A stretch of DNA of 64,000 nt from NCBI GenBank assembly GCA_046349215.1, contig JAXMCV010000003.1, forward strand, positions 558,001 to 622,000, read 5' to 3'. Below the pieces are notes generated by a model. The model had not been told where the DNA came from. It saw only the letters and a program-made list of their open reading frames with translations, and did not search any database. This document shows, piece after piece, positions 27,697-37,070 of the stretch; position 1 is the stretch's first letter; each line of letters begins with the position of its first letter. The position numbers and the translations under genes were made by a program. The DNA is from JAJXWB01 sp046349215 (lineage in GTDB: Bacteria; Pseudomonadota; Alphaproteobacteria; Rhizobiales; Beijerinckiaceae).

Positions 27697-28977
27697 TCAG
27701 CGGCCGGGAACGACGTCGGCCGCGCTCTTGAACGTGTTGCCGAAGGTCTCGCCCACGTGCTGGGCGCGATCGCCGAGCGTCTCGCGCGTATCGGGATCGA
27801 TGACGGCAAGCGGCGCCGACAGCGCGACGCCCGCCGCCGCGCCGACGGTTGTCGCGGCGCCCATCGTCAGCACGCCGATCTTTTCGCCCATGCTGGCGCG
27901 CCCGTCGTTGAGCGTCTGGCCGGCGGCGAGACGCTGGCCGATCAGCCTCACGATCTCGGGCGATTCCGCGAATTTCGAATGGTTGAGCGAGTCGGGCGAT
28001 TTCACGTCGGTCAGATCGACCGCGTTGATCTTCGCCTTTTCGAGCGCCGACTTGTAGGGCTCGGCTTCGGGATCGATCGCGCCGGCGCGTATGCCGCCCC
28101 ACAGACGCTGGGAAACAGCGAGAGCCTTGTCGTCGCGCGCGACAAACATTGTGATCGGCGGATGATCCGGACCGAGGCCCTCGATGTCGCGCTTGAACAC
28201 ATCGTAGTCGACGTCAGGCGCGGCGAGCACGATGTTGGCGATCTTGGGCGCGATACGGCCGTTGCGCACCGACATCTGGTGAAGCGCTTCGAGCGCCACC
28301 CAATTGCCCATGGAATGCGCGAGGACCGTTACTTCGGCGACATTCTTGTCCTTCGCCAGCAATTGCAGCAGCGCCTCGAGCGCATTGCGCGAATAATTGG
28401 CGCTCTCGCGGTCGTAAGGATAAGCGAACAGCTTGCCACGCGAGGGCCAGGTGAACAGCACCGGCAGGGCCGGCGCGCCGGAATCGTGGATGATCTGAGC
28501 GAAGCGATAGACGGCTTCCTCGAAACGCGTGTTGAAGCCGTGGACGAACAAGAGCACGCGACGGCCGGGCTCGCGCGCGATGCGACGGTCGAAGGTGGCG
28601 AGCGCATTCTTGCCGTCGAGGCGATCGGCGCTGATCGTGACGAACTGGCGGGTCGGATCGCCGGGCGGGGAATCCGGCCACTGGATTTCGCCGATCTGGC
28701 GGACCGAATCCGGCGGGATCGACACGGATATGTCCGCGAAGGCGATGGGGCCGCGTTCGCCGGTAAACATCTGGCCGGGCGCGGCGCCATCCGAGGCGCG
28801 CGTGGTGGCGACCAGCATGTCGACGCGCGAGGCGCCGGGCGGCGAGACGAAGCCGGGGGAAGGGTCGAGGAAACCCGTGGGACGGCCGCCGCAGGCCGAG
28901 AGCGCCAGGCCCGCGGACAGCACGACGGCGAACGCGCGCGCGCGTCCCGCCCTCGATCCGACCGCCTGTGATGACAT
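27697..28977 (-). CDS. Alpha/beta hydrolase lipoprotein (DUF900 type)
   Basis: 426 residues. The start ATG 28977 gives a lipoprotein signal (VVLSAGLALSACGG) with lipobox LSAC, so it is likely anchored in a membrane. The core is an alpha/beta hydrolase of the DUF900 group: RRVLLFVHGFNTRFEEAVYR (oxyanion strand), LPVLFTWPSRG, nucleophile serine in VLAHSMGNWVALEAL, and VLAAPDVDYDVF. The C-terminus ends in a glycine/alanine-rich hydrophobic stretch, a feature that could touch a membrane. The substrate is unknown. It is separated from pnp by the terminator and from the next gene by 61 bp. Confidence 0.85.
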   Translation of the reverse strand: MSSQAVGSRAGRARAFAVVLSAGLALSACGGRPTGFLDPSPGFVSPPGASRVDMLVATTRASDGAAPGQMFTGERGPIAFADISVSIPPDSVRQIGEIQWPDSPPGDPTRQFVTISADRLDGKNALATFDRRIAREPGRRVLLFVHGFNTRFEEAVYRFAQIIHDSGAPALPVLFTWPSRGKLFAYPYDRESANYSRNALEALLQLLAKDKNVAEVTVLAHSMGNWVALEALHQMSVRNGRIAPKIANIVLAAPDVDYDVFKRDIEGLGPDHPPITMFVARDDKALAVSQRLWGGIRAGAIDPEAEPYKSALEKAKINAVDLTDVKSPDSLNHSKFAESPEIVRLIGQRLAAGQTLNDGRASMGEKIGVLTMGAATTVGAAAGVALSAPLAVIDPDTRETLGDRAQHVGETFGNTFKSAADVVPGR

Positions 28978-29038
28978 GCGCCGCCCCCTTGGCCCCGTAT
29001 AACCCCAGCGCGAAGGCAAAGCTAGCCAGATGAGGCGC

Positions 29039-30034
29039 TTAGAGCATGCTCGGGAGGACGCGGTCCGGGGGCCGGTGGCCGTCCATGAAGGTCTTGACGT
29101 TGACGATGACCTTCTCGCCCATGTCGATGCGGCCTTCGATCGTGGCCGAACCCATGTGCGGCAGCAGCGTCACCTTGCCGGACTTGGCGAGTTTTACCAG
29201 CTTCGGCGAGACAGCGGGCTCATGCTCGAACACGTCGAGTCCGGCGCCAGCCAACTCGCCCGCTTCCAGCATGCGGACCAGCGCATTCTCGTCGATGATC
29301 TCGCCGCGCGCCGTGTTCACGACGATAGCCTGCGGTTTCAGATACTTGAGGCGACGGGCGGACAGCAGGTGGTAGGTCGCCGGCGTATGCGGGCAATTGA
29401 CCGTCACGATATCGACGCGCGCCAGCATCTGGTCGAGCGAATCCCAGTAGGTCGCCTCGAGCTTCTGCTCGGTCGCCTGCGCCACCCTGCGGCGGTTGTG
29501 GTAGTGCACCTCCAGACCGAAGGCGCGGGCGCGCTGGGCGATCGCCTGGCCGATGCGGCCCATGCCGACGATGCCGAGCTTCTTGCCGGTTATGCGGTGG
29601 CCGAGCATCCAGGTCGGCGACCAGCCGGCCCATTCGCCCGAAGGAATGGACTGGGCGCCTTCCACGATCCGGCGCGCGACCGCCAGGATCAGGGCCATGG
29701 TCATGTCGGCCGTGTCGTCGGTCAGGACGCCCGGCGTATTCGTGACAGTGATGCCGCGACGCAGCGCGGACGTGACGTCGATGTTGTCGATGCCGTTGCC
29801 GAAATTGGCGATCAGCTTCATCTGTTCGCCCGCCTGGGCGACAAGCCCGGCGTCGATGCGGTCCGTGACCGTCGGGACCAGAACGTCGGCCATGCGCATC
29901 GCCTCGGCCAGTTCGGCGTGGGTCATCGGCGCGTCGCTGGCGTTCAGACGAACATCGAACAGCTCGCGCATGCGGGTCTCGACCACTTCGGGGAGCTTGC
30001 GCGTCACGACGACCAGCGGCTTTTTCTGCGGCAT
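29039..30034 (-). CDS. D-2-hydroxyacid dehydrogenase (glyoxylate/hydroxypyruvate reductase-like)
   Basis: 331 residues of the D-isomer-specific 2-hydroxyacid dehydrogenase family. The NAD(P)-binding motif is GIVGMGRIGQAIAQRA. The catalytic arginine lies in VVNTARGEIID, the glutamate in GLDVFEHEPAV, and the histidine in LLPHMGSATIE. FGNGIDNIDV is the typical substrate-binding loop of the glycerate dehydrogenase branch. It likely interconverts glyoxylate or hydroxypyruvate with glycolate or glycerate; exact specificity is not set. ATG 30034 is chosen over an upstream in-frame ATG that adds an arginine-rich leader. Confidence 0.92.
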   Translation of the reverse strand: MPQKKPLVVVTRKLPEVVETRMRELFDVRLNASDAPMTHAELAEAMRMADVLVPTVTDRIDAGLVAQAGEQMKLIANFGNGIDNIDVTSALRRGITVTNTPGVLTDDTADMTMALILAVARRIVEGAQSIPSGEWAGWSPTWMLGHRITGKKLGIVGMGRIGQAIAQRARAFGLEVHYHNRRRVAQATEQKLEATYWDSLDQMLARVDIVTVNCPHTPATYHLLSARRLKYLKPQAIVVNTARGEIIDENALVRMLEAGELAGAGLDVFEHEPAVSPKLVKLAKSGKVTLLPHMGSATIEGRIDMGEKVIVNVKTFMDGHRPPDRVLPSML

Positions 30035-30222
30035 TCCAGACCCGTCCCTACCTCGGCGGACCGGCTCGCCCGGTCGACCACGGCTTGCCGCCGCCATAAT
30101 TCACCGCTCCTTAACGACGTTTGGACGACAAGTCTCAAGAGCGCGGCGGTGGTTCGACGCTTCCTAGCAGATGGCGGGCCAAAGACAAGAACGCCGATCA
30201 AGCGCGGAATTCGGAGTGGGCG

Positions 30223-30777
30223 ATGCAGGCGAAGTCGAGACGGCCATCCTTTCGCTGGGCTCGGGGCGCTGCGCGGCTGCTTATGGCGGGGTTGCTGTTC
30301 TCTTGCGCGGGAGAGGCGGCGCACAGCGCGGCGCAGCAGATCGGCACCGTGACCGGGCTGCCCGTTCCGCGCTTCGTCAGCCTCAAATCCGACCGTGTGA
30401 ACCTTCGCGAAGGCCCCTCAAAGGACCATCGCACGACCTGGATATTCCAGCGCGCCGGCCTGCCGGTCGAGATCACCGCGGAATTCGACATCTGGCGCCG
30501 CATCCGGGATTCGGAGGGATCCGAGGGCTGGGTGCTGCATTCGCTGTTATCCGGTCGCCGGACGGCGCTTGTCGCGCCCTGGCGCAAGAACGAAGAATTT
30601 CCGTTGCGCGCCACCGCATCGGCAGACGCCCCAATCAAGGCGCGCCTCCAGTCGGGCGTCATCGGGACGCTCAAGTCCTGCACCGGTACGTGGTGCCGGC
30701 TTGCAGGCGAAGGCTTTGATGGCTGGATAGAGCAACAGAGCGTCTGGGGCGCCTATCCCGGCGAGAAACTGGAATAG
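30223..30777 (+). CDS. SH3-domain exported protein
   Basis: 184 residues. A basic start and hydrophobic segment (ARLLMAGLLFSCAGEAAHSA) form a signal peptide. Two bacterial SH3-like repeats follow: VNLREGPSKDHRTTWIFQ then WRRIRDSEGSEGWVLHSLL, and LRATASADAPIKARLQ then GTWCRLAGEGFDGWIEQ. Such domains bind peptidoglycan or partners in the periplasm. It is divergent from the hydroxyacid dehydrogenase. ATG 30223 is chosen; an upstream in-frame start at 30121 is less likely because it has no signal-peptide character. Confidence 0.85.
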   Translation: MQAKSRRPSFRWARGAARLLMAGLLFSCAGEAAHSAAQQIGTVTGLPVPRFVSLKSDRVNLREGPSKDHRTTWIFQRAGLPVEITAEFDIWRRIRDSEGSEGWVLHSLLSGRRTALVAPWRKNEEFPLRATASADAPIKARLQSGVIGTLKSCTGTWCRLAGEGFDGWIEQQSVWGAYPGEKLE

Positions 30778-30945
30778 TTCACAACCATCCTTTTTTCGCT
30801 TGGAAGCTGAAGCTGCGGCGGATCGGCCACAGCCATCGGCCGCGTGCGCACGCCCGCTTCCGACCCCAACTTTGCTGTGTTAGAAGCCAGACGCACTTTT
30901 CCGGCGGGCGCACGACGCCCTGATTTCCGAGGGAAACGAGACGAA

Positions 30946-31467
30946 ATGGCCGAGCGGCGCTCCAGTTTCGATTATCAGGATCTGCTCGCCTGCGGCCGCG
31001 AGGAATTGTTCGGACCCGGCAACGCTCAATTGCCTTTGCCGCCGATGCTGATGTTCGATCGCATCACCGAAATTTTCGAAACGGGCGGCGAGAACGGAAA
31101 GGGTTACGCTCGCGCGGAGTTCGACATCAAGCCGAGCCTCTGGTTCTTCGACTGCCATTTCAAGGGAAATCCGGTCATGCCGGGTTGTCTCGGGCTTGAC
31201 GCGCTGTGGCAGCTCACGGGCTTTTTCCTCGGCTGGCTCGGTCTTCCCGGACGTGGAATGGCGCTCGGCGTCGGGGAGGTAAAGCTCACCGGTCAGGTCA
31301 GGCCGACCAACAAGCTCGTTACCTACGGCATCGACTTCAAACGTGTGTTCAAAGGCAAGCTCGTGCTTGGAATCGCCGACGGCTGGGCGGCGGCCGACGG
31401 AGAGCGTATCTACGAGGTCAAGGACATGCGCGTCGGCCTCGCGAAGGGTGAAGCCTCGCCCGCCTGA
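30946..31467 (+). CDS. fabA: 3-hydroxydecanoyl-ACP dehydratase/isomerase
   Basis: 173 residues. FabA dehydrates 3-hydroxydecanoyl-ACP and isomerises trans-2 to cis-3-decenoyl-ACP, the branch point to unsaturated fatty acids. The catalytic pair is H71 in FFDCHFKGNPVMPG and D85 in CLGLDALWQLTGFFLGW, matching E. coli H70 and D84. The C-terminus (YEVKDMRVGL) is also conserved. GGGAAACGAGACGAA precedes ATG 30946. It is the first gene of fabA-fabB-fabI. Confidence 0.97.
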   Translation: MAERRSSFDYQDLLACGREELFGPGNAQLPLPPMLMFDRITEIFETGGENGKGYARAEFDIKPSLWFFDCHFKGNPVMPGCLGLDALWQLTGFFLGWLGLPGRGMALGVGEVKLTGQVRPTNKLVTYGIDFKRVFKGKLVLGIADGWAAADGERIYEVKDMRVGLAKGEASPA

Positions 31468-31521
31468 CCGGCGCGAACATCGGCTGCACGAACCGCCCGA
31501 AAGGGTCAGGGAGAAATCGGA

Positions 31522-32745
31522 ATGAGACGCGTCGTCGTCACCGGGATGGGCATCGTTTCCTCGATCGGCGCCAATACGCAGGAGGTTACGGACTCACTGT
31601 ACGCGGCCCGTTCGGGCGTCGTGCGCGCTGAGGACTACGCGAAGCTCGGATTTCGATCGCAAGTCCACGGCGCGCCGACGGTGAAGGCCGAAGACATCGT
31701 CGACCGCCGCGCGATGCGTTTTCATGGCGGCGGGACGGCCTGGGCGCATGTGGCGATGGATCAGGCGATCGTCGACGCCGGCCTCGACGCCAACGACATT
31801 TCAAACGAACGCACCGGGCTGATCGTCGGCTCGGGCGGCCCGTCGACCCGCGCGCTGGTGGAAGCCGCCGATACGACCCGGTCCAAGGGTCCGAAGCGCG
31901 TCGGGCCGTTCGTCGTGCCGAAAGCCATGTGCTCGACCGCGTCCGCGACACTCTCGACCTGGTTCAAGATCAAGGGCACGAGCTATTCGATCTCGTCGGC
32001 CTGCGCGACGTCCAGCCATTGCATCGGCAATGCCGCCGAAATGATCCAGTGGGGCAAGCAGGATCTGGTGTTTGCCGGCGGTTGCGAGGAACTGGACTGG
32101 ACGCTGTCGGTCCTTTTCGACGCCATGGGCGCGATGTCGTCCAACTACAATGATCGTCCGGCGGTCGCCTCGCGCGCCTACGACGTCAATCGCGACGGCT
32201 TCGTGATCTCCGGCGGCGCCGGAATTCTCGTTCTGGAAGAATACGAGCGGGCGAAAGCGCGTGGCGCAAAGATTTACGCCGAACTCACCGGATACGGGTC
32301 GAGCTCCGACGGCGCCGACATGGTCGCGCCATCCGGCGAAGGCGCGGTGCGGTGCATGCGCATGGCTTTGCAGAACGTGAAGACGCCGATCGACTACATC
32401 AACCCGCATGCGACGTCGACTCCTGTGGGCGACGTCAAGGAGATCGAAGCTCTGCGCGAAGTGTTCGGTTCCGGCGACAAGTGCCCGCCCATTTCGGCGA
32501 CCAAGTCGCTGACCGGTCACTCGCAAGGCGCCACCGGCGTACACGAAGCCATCTATTCGCTGCTGATGCTGAAGAATGGTTTCATCTGCGAAAGCGCAAA
32601 CATCGAGGAACTCGATCCGGCGTTCGCGGACATGCCGATTCTGCGTCAACGCAGGGACAACGCGAAGCTCGCAACCGTTCTGTCGAACTCCTTCGGCTTC
32701 GGCGGCACGAATGCGACGCTCGTCTTCAAGCATCCCGACGCGTGA
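31522..32745 (+). CDS. fabB: Beta-ketoacyl-ACP synthase I
   Basis: 407 residues. FabB extends cis-unsaturated acyl-ACP with malonyl-ACP. The catalytic triad is C161 in SISSACATSSHCIG, H296 in INPHATSTPVGD and H333 in SLTGHSQGATG, at the same spacing as E. coli FabB. The N-terminus MRRVVVTGMGIVSSIG and the end NSFGFGGTNATLVF are typical. AGGGAG precedes ATG 31522. It lies 54 bp after fabA and 10 bp before fabI. Confidence 0.97.
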   Translation: MRRVVVTGMGIVSSIGANTQEVTDSLYAARSGVVRAEDYAKLGFRSQVHGAPTVKAEDIVDRRAMRFHGGGTAWAHVAMDQAIVDAGLDANDISNERTGLIVGSGGPSTRALVEAADTTRSKGPKRVGPFVVPKAMCSTASATLSTWFKIKGTSYSISSACATSSHCIGNAAEMIQWGKQDLVFAGGCEELDWTLSVLFDAMGAMSSNYNDRPAVASRAYDVNRDGFVISGGAGILVLEEYERAKARGAKIYAELTGYGSSSDGADMVAPSGEGAVRCMRMALQNVKTPIDYINPHATSTPVGDVKEIEALREVFGSGDKCPPISATKSLTGHSQGATGVHEAIYSLLMLKNGFICESANIEELDPAFADMPILRQRRDNAKLATVLSNSFGFGGTNATLVFKHPDA

Positions 32746-32755
32746 GACGGAGACG

Positions 32756-33592
32756 ATGATGAACGCCTCGAAAGGTCTCATGCAGGGTCGGCGCGGCCTG
32801 ATCATGGGCGTCGCCAATTCGCATTCCATTGCCTGGGGCATCGCCAAGACCCTCGCCGACCATGGCGCGGAACTCGCCTTCACCTACCAGGGCGACGCCC
32901 TGGGCAAGCGTGTCGCGCCGCTTGCCAGGCAGACCGGCTCGGATTTCATGCTGCCGTGCGACGTCGAGGACATTGCGTCCGTCGATGCCGTGTTCAAGGC
33001 GCTGGCCGATCGCTGGGGTTCGATCGACTTCCTGGTTCATGCAATCGGCTTCTCCGACAAGCGTGAACTGAAGGGTCGCTACGCCGACACGACGCGCGAA
33101 AACTTCTCGCGCACGATGGTGATTTCCTGTTTCTCCTTCACGGAGATCGCCAAGCGCGCCGCCGAGATCATGCCGCGCGGCGGATCGATGATCACGCTGA
33201 CCTACGGCGGTTCGACGCGGGTTATGCCGAACTACAACGTGATGGGCGTAGCAAAGGCGGGACTGGAAGCCTCGGTCCGCTATCTTGCCGCCGACTTCGG
33301 TCCGCAAGGCATTCGCGTCAACGCCCTGTCGCCGGGACCCGTCCGCACGCTCGCCGGCGCGGGAATCTCGGATGCGCGCGCGATGTATTCGTTCCAGCGT
33401 GCGCATTCTCCGCTTCGCACGTCGGTCACGATCGAGAACGTCGGCGGATCGGCGCTCTACTTCCTGTCCGACCTGTCGGCGGGCGTGACTGGCGAGGTTC
33501 ATCACATCGACGCCGGCTACAACATCATTTCCATGCCGCGGCCGGAAGACATGCGCGTCGGCGACGCCGACGAAGCCGAAGCAGCGGAATAG
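32756..33592 (+). CDS. fabI: Enoyl-ACP reductase (NADH), FabI
   Basis: 278 residues of the short-chain dehydrogenase fold that reduces enoyl-ACP at the end of each elongation round. The cofactor site is GLIMGVANSHSIAWGIAK. The catalytic tyrosine and lysine are Y160 and K167 in YNVMGVAK, the Y-x6-K spacing that marks FabI; Y150 is also present. SPGPVRTLAGAGI is the substrate loop. Two adjacent ATGs occur (32756 and 32759); GGAG spacing favours the second slightly. It is the last gene of the fab operon, and a hairpin follows. Confidence 0.95.
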   Translation: MMNASKGLMQGRRGLIMGVANSHSIAWGIAKTLADHGAELAFTYQGDALGKRVAPLARQTGSDFMLPCDVEDIASVDAVFKALADRWGSIDFLVHAIGFSDKRELKGRYADTTRENFSRTMVISCFSFTEIAKRAAEIMPRGGSMITLTYGGSTRVMPNYNVMGVAKAGLEASVRYLAADFGPQGIRVNALSPGPVRTLAGAGISDARAMYSFQRAHSPLRTSVTIENVGGSALYFLSDLSAGVTGEVHHIDAGYNIISMPRPEDMRVGDADEAEAAE

Positions 33593-33657
33593 AGCCGGCG
33601 GCAGGGCGGCGTGCGACATGCGGCTTCATGTCGCGCAAGCCCTGACCTGCTTTGGCA

Positions 33658-33678
33658 GGCCCGGAAATCCGGGCCTTT
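33658..33678 (+). terminator. Probable terminator of fabA-fabB-fabI
   Basis: GGCCCGGA (33658-33665) pairs with TCCGGGCC (33668-33675) and is followed by TTT. The T-run is short, so termination may be partial. The rest of the 192-bp gap to the next gene holds nothing else clear except the AAAGGAGG ribosome site of that gene. Confidence 0.6.
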
Positions 33679-33784
33679 CCGTCGGACGCCCGGGGATCGG
33701 CTCCCACATTGCCAAACCTTAAGTTGCCGGGCCCAGACGACAGGCGCTGAATGACTTCATGCAACGTCTCCAAAGGAGGAGCGC

Positions 33785-34441
33785 ATGAAATCGAGAATGC
33801 CTCTCGTCCTCGGTATGGTCACGGCAATCGGCATGGTCGGCGCCGCCGGCCTTGGCATGGCGCAGACCGCCGCCCCGCCCGGTCCGCCTCCGGCCGCCGG
33901 GGTCCCGTCCCCGCCCGACGCTTCGGGCGGCTGGGGGCCGGGCATGGGCCGCTGGATGGGCGGCGAGATGGGACATCGCTGGAACGCGCTGTCCAAGGAA
34001 GATCGCGCCGCCTTCCTCGACGCCCGCATCGCCGCAATTCATGCTGGCCTGCGCCTGACGCCGGACCAGGAAAAGCTGTGGCCGAACGTCGAAACCGCTG
34101 TTCGCGACATGGCCAAAACCATGACCGACTTCGGCGACAAGGCGCGCGCGGGCGAGAGGCCGAAAGACCCGGTCGAGGGCATGCAGCGCATGGCGCAATT
34201 CACGATCGCCCGCGGCGAGGCGTTGAAGAAGGTCGCCGACGCGGCCGCGCCGCTCTACGCCGCGCTCACGCAGGAGCAAAAGGACAGATTGCCGAGGCTC
34301 GCGCATCCCGGCATGCGCGAACGCATGGGCATGTGGATGCGCCATCACGGCATGAACTGGGGCTGGGGCCGCGATGAAGACGGCCCCCGCGGGCCGCGCA
34401 TGGGGATGGGCCCGATGGGTCCGCGCGGCGACTGGCATTGA
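33785..34441 (+). CDS. Spy/CpxP-like periplasmic protein (LTxxQ motif)
   Basis: 218 residues with a signal peptide ending GLGMAQTAAPP, a Pro/Gly/Met-rich linker, and a helical core with two copies of the LTxxQ motif (LTPDQEKLW and LTQEQKDRL), the mark of the Spy/CpxP chaperone family. The C-terminus is rich in Met, His, Gly and Trp (MGMWMRHHGMNWGWG), which could bind metal such as copper. A strong AAAGGAGG precedes the ATG. The role is likely periplasmic folding or metal stress; no metal-response partner is beside it. Confidence 0.85.
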   Translation: MKSRMPLVLGMVTAIGMVGAAGLGMAQTAAPPGPPPAAGVPSPPDASGGWGPGMGRWMGGEMGHRWNALSKEDRAAFLDARIAAIHAGLRLTPDQEKLWPNVETAVRDMAKTMTDFGDKARAGERPKDPVEGMQRMAQFTIARGEALKKVADAAAPLYAALTQEQKDRLPRLAHPGMRERMGMWMRHHGMNWGWGRDEDGPRGPRMGMGPMGPRGDWH

Positions 34442-34458
34442 AGCCATGACTTTCGAAG

Positions 34459-34483
34459 AAGGCGGGCTGCGGCCCGCCTTTTT
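34459..34483. terminator. Bidirectional terminator between the Spy-like and acyl-CoA synthetase genes
   Basis: AAGGCGGGC (34459-34467) pairs with GCCCGCCTT (34472-34480) around a TGCG loop, with TTTTT on the plus strand and an A/T-poor but paired flank on the minus strand. It sits between two convergent genes and directly touches the minus-strand stop. Confidence 0.75.
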
Positions 34484-36213
34484 CATGCCTGCGGCTCGAA
34501 GAAGGACCGGAGCTGCGGCTTCATGATCTTGCCGGGCGCATTGCGCGGCAAGGGTTCAGACGAAAAGGCCACCCGGACCGGCACCTTGAAGGCGGCAAGA
34601 TGTTCGGCCACGAATGCCCGCAATTCTTCTTCGCTCGCTTCCATGCCTGATTTCAGCGTGACGACAGCGACAGGTTCCTCGCCGAGCGTCCGGTGCTGCA
34701 GGCCGATCACCCCGGCGTCCATGACTGCGGGATGGCGATAGAGAACTTCCTCGATCTCGATGCAGTAGATGTTCTCGCCGCCGCGGATCAGCATGTCCTT
34801 CTTCCGATCGACGATGAAGAGGAAGCCTTCCTCGTCGATCTTCGCGAGGTCGCCGGTCTTCAGCCACTCGCCTTCGAATGCTTTCTCCGTCGCCTCCGGC
34901 TTGTTCCAATAACCGCGCACGACGTCAGGTCCCCGAACCCACAATTCGCCCACGGAATTCGCGGGCAGGGTCGCGCCGGCATCGTCGACGATCTTCATGT
35001 CGCAGACAGGAATGCAGGGTCCGGCGCTTTCCGGCCGGTTGCGATAATCCTCGGCGCTGTGGCTGGTGAATGTGGATGTCGTCTCGGTCATGCCCCAGCC
35101 GATGCCCGGCGCGGATTTCGGGAAAACCTCGACGATTCGCTTGACCAGTTCTGACGACGCCGGCGCGCCGCCGTACGAGACCGCCTCGAGCGACGAAAGA
35201 TCGTATTTCGAACGTTCCGGATGCTCGATGATCTGCCAGGCGATGGTCGGCACGCCGCCGGCTGTTGTGATGCGCTCGCGCTCGATGAGCTGCATCGCCC
35301 GGACGGGCTCGAAACGCCGCATCATGACGATCTTTGCGCCAGTCGCGAGCGCCGGACACAGGATCGCATGCGTTCCCGTCGTGTGAAAGAAGGGTATGGA
35401 GATCAGCATGGCCCGCTGCAAATCCGGATCGGGCGTCGGTACGGGTTCGCCGCGGCGAACGAAATTGCGCGCGCCGGCGAACATCGCGGCGAGAATGGCG
35501 CAGGTCGAATTGCGATGCGTCTGGATCGCACCCTTGGAATTGCCCGTTGTGCCCGACGTGTAGAGAATCGAAGCATCGTCCTCGGGGTCGATCGCGACCG
35601 AAGGAACAGGCCTGTCTGGAATGTCTTTCCAGCTACCCGGCTCGCCAATGATCGATTCCAGCGCCGCGATCCCGCGCGCCGGGACGGCGCGCGTGACCAC
35701 GATCTTTTCCAGCGCGGGACATTCGCCGACGTGGTCGGCAATACGAGCAAAACGGTCCCCGTCGGCGATCAGGAATTTCGCGCCGCTGTCCTTCAGCCCG
35801 TAGAGCAGTTCCTCGCCCGACCACCAGCCGTTCAGCGGCGTGGCGATGGCCCCGAGCATGATCGCGGCATAGAAAGAGACCGGCCATTCGGGCAGGTTGC
35901 GCATCACGATGGCGACGCGGTCGCCTTTGCTTACGCCCTGCGCCTGCATCCACTCCGAAAGCTTGAGAACGGCGCGAGCGAACGCCTCGAAGGTCACGCG
36001 CTCGTCCTCGTGTACGAGAAAGATGCGTTCGCTGAAGCCACGCCCCGTGAGAAAAACGTCGCGCAGGGTCGGCGGCGCATTCTTCCAGATGCGCATACGG
36101 CGGCCCCGGATGTCCGCCTCGGCCATTTCGAACGGCGAGCCTGGCGCGGTCAGAATTTCGTGCGCTTTGGCGAGCGATACGGCAGGCCACCCGGGCGCTG
36201 TGCTCTCGGCCAT
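34483..36213 (-). CDS. Class I adenylate-forming enzyme, fatty acyl-CoA synthetase type
   Basis: 576 residues. Core motifs of the AMP-binding family are ILYTSGTTGNSKGAIQTHRN, GWGMTETTSTFTSH, GELWVRGPDVVRGYW, TGDLAKIDEEGFLFIVDRKK and the C-terminal catalytic lysine in NAPGKIMKP. It activates a carboxylic acid to its CoA ester through an acyl-adenylate. The first 45 residues form an unusual extra N-terminal segment. An SDR gene lies 9 bp upstream on the same strand. The acid chain length cannot be told. Nearby acyl-CoA dehydrogenase, hydratase and SDR genes point to fatty or branched acid breakdown. Confidence 0.9.
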   Translation of the reverse strand: MAESTAPGWPAVSLAKAHEILTAPGSPFEMAEADIRGRRMRIWKNAPPTLRDVFLTGRGFSERIFLVHEDERVTFEAFARAVLKLSEWMQAQGVSKGDRVAIVMRNLPEWPVSFYAAIMLGAIATPLNGWWSGEELLYGLKDSGAKFLIADGDRFARIADHVGECPALEKIVVTRAVPARGIAALESIIGEPGSWKDIPDRPVPSVAIDPEDDASILYTSGTTGNSKGAIQTHRNSTCAILAAMFAGARNFVRRGEPVPTPDPDLQRAMLISIPFFHTTGTHAILCPALATGAKIVMMRRFEPVRAMQLIERERITTAGGVPTIAWQIIEHPERSKYDLSSLEAVSYGGAPASSELVKRIVEVFPKSAPGIGWGMTETTSTFTSHSAEDYRNRPESAGPCIPVCDMKIVDDAGATLPANSVGELWVRGPDVVRGYWNKPEATEKAFEGEWLKTGDLAKIDEEGFLFIVDRKKDMLIRGGENIYCIEIEEVLYRHPAVMDAGVIGLQHRTLGEEPVAVVTLKSGMEASEEELRAFVAEHLAAFKVPVRVAFSSEPLPRNAPGKIMKPQLRSFFEPQA

Positions 36214-36222
36214 ATCAGGACC

Positions 36223-36987
36223 TCAGATCGTCTGGCCGCCGTCGATCACGAAATTCTGGCCGGTAACGAACGCGCCCGCCTTGCCTGCAAGGAAGACCGC
36301 GCAGCCGGCAATCTCGTCGGGATCGCCAATGCGCTTCAGCGCCGCGCCGGCCGTCGATTTCTTCAACGTCTCCGGATCGTCCCACAACGCCTTTGCGAAG
36401 TCGGTCTTGATCAGGCCGGGCGCAATGCAATTCACGCGCACGTTGTCAGGCCCATATTCGACGGCGAGATTGCGGGCGAGTTGCATGTCGGCCGCCTTGG
36501 AGATGCAATAGGCGCCGATCACCGAAGAGCCGCGCAGCCCGCCGATCGACGAGACGATCATGATCGAGCCGTCCCTGCGCGCGCGCATCTCCGGCACGAC
36601 CATCGAGATCAGCCAGTTGTTCGCAACGATATTGTTCTCGAGGATCTTGCGGAATGCATCGTCCGGTATCTGGGCCAGCGGGCCATAATAGGGATTGGCT
36701 GCGGCATTGCAGACGAGAATGTGAATATCTCCGAACGCCTTTTTCGTCTCGTCGACGAGACGCTGCAGCTCCTCCTTCGAGGAAATGTTCGCCGGAATCG
36801 CAATCGCCCGACCGGCCCCGTGCTTCTTGTTGATCGCCTCGGCGACTTCGTTGCAGGGAGCCGCCTTGCGTGAGGAAATCACCACGCGCGCGCCGTGCTC
36901 GGCCATACGCTCCGCTATAGCCTTGCCAATGCCGCGCGACGAGCCGGTGATGATGGCGGTCTTGCCGGAAAGGTCGAACAATTCCAT
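36223..36987 (-). CDS. Short-chain dehydrogenase/reductase (SDR)
   Basis: 254 residues of a classical SDR. The cofactor motif is TGSSRGIGKAIAE, then NAA in VCNAAANPYYG, catalytic serine in MIVSSIGGL, and YCISKAAD as the YxxxK motif. It closely resembles SDRs annotated as 3-oxoacyl-ACP/CoA or glucose dehydrogenases. ATG 36987 has GAGGAAAT upstream on the minus strand. Nine bp separate it from the acyl-CoA synthetase, so the two likely form an operon, and 83 bp separate it from the phosphotransferase gene. Confidence 0.9.
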   Translation of the reverse strand: MELFDLSGKTAIITGSSRGIGKAIAERMAEHGARVVISSRKAAPCNEVAEAINKKHGAGRAIAIPANISSKEELQRLVDETKKAFGDIHILVCNAAANPYYGPLAQIPDDAFRKILENNIVANNWLISMVVPEMRARRDGSIMIVSSIGGLRGSSVIGAYCISKAADMQLARNLAVEYGPDNVRVNCIAPGLIKTDFAKALWDDPETLKKSTAGAALKRIGDPDEIAGCAVFLAGKAGAFVTGQNFVIDGGQTI

Positions 36988-37070
36988 GGGATTTCCTCGA
37001 ATTTCGTTTTCTTGAGATTGAGCCTAGCTTTTCGCCGCATGCATTGTAAGCAAACGACGCCCGATCGCGC

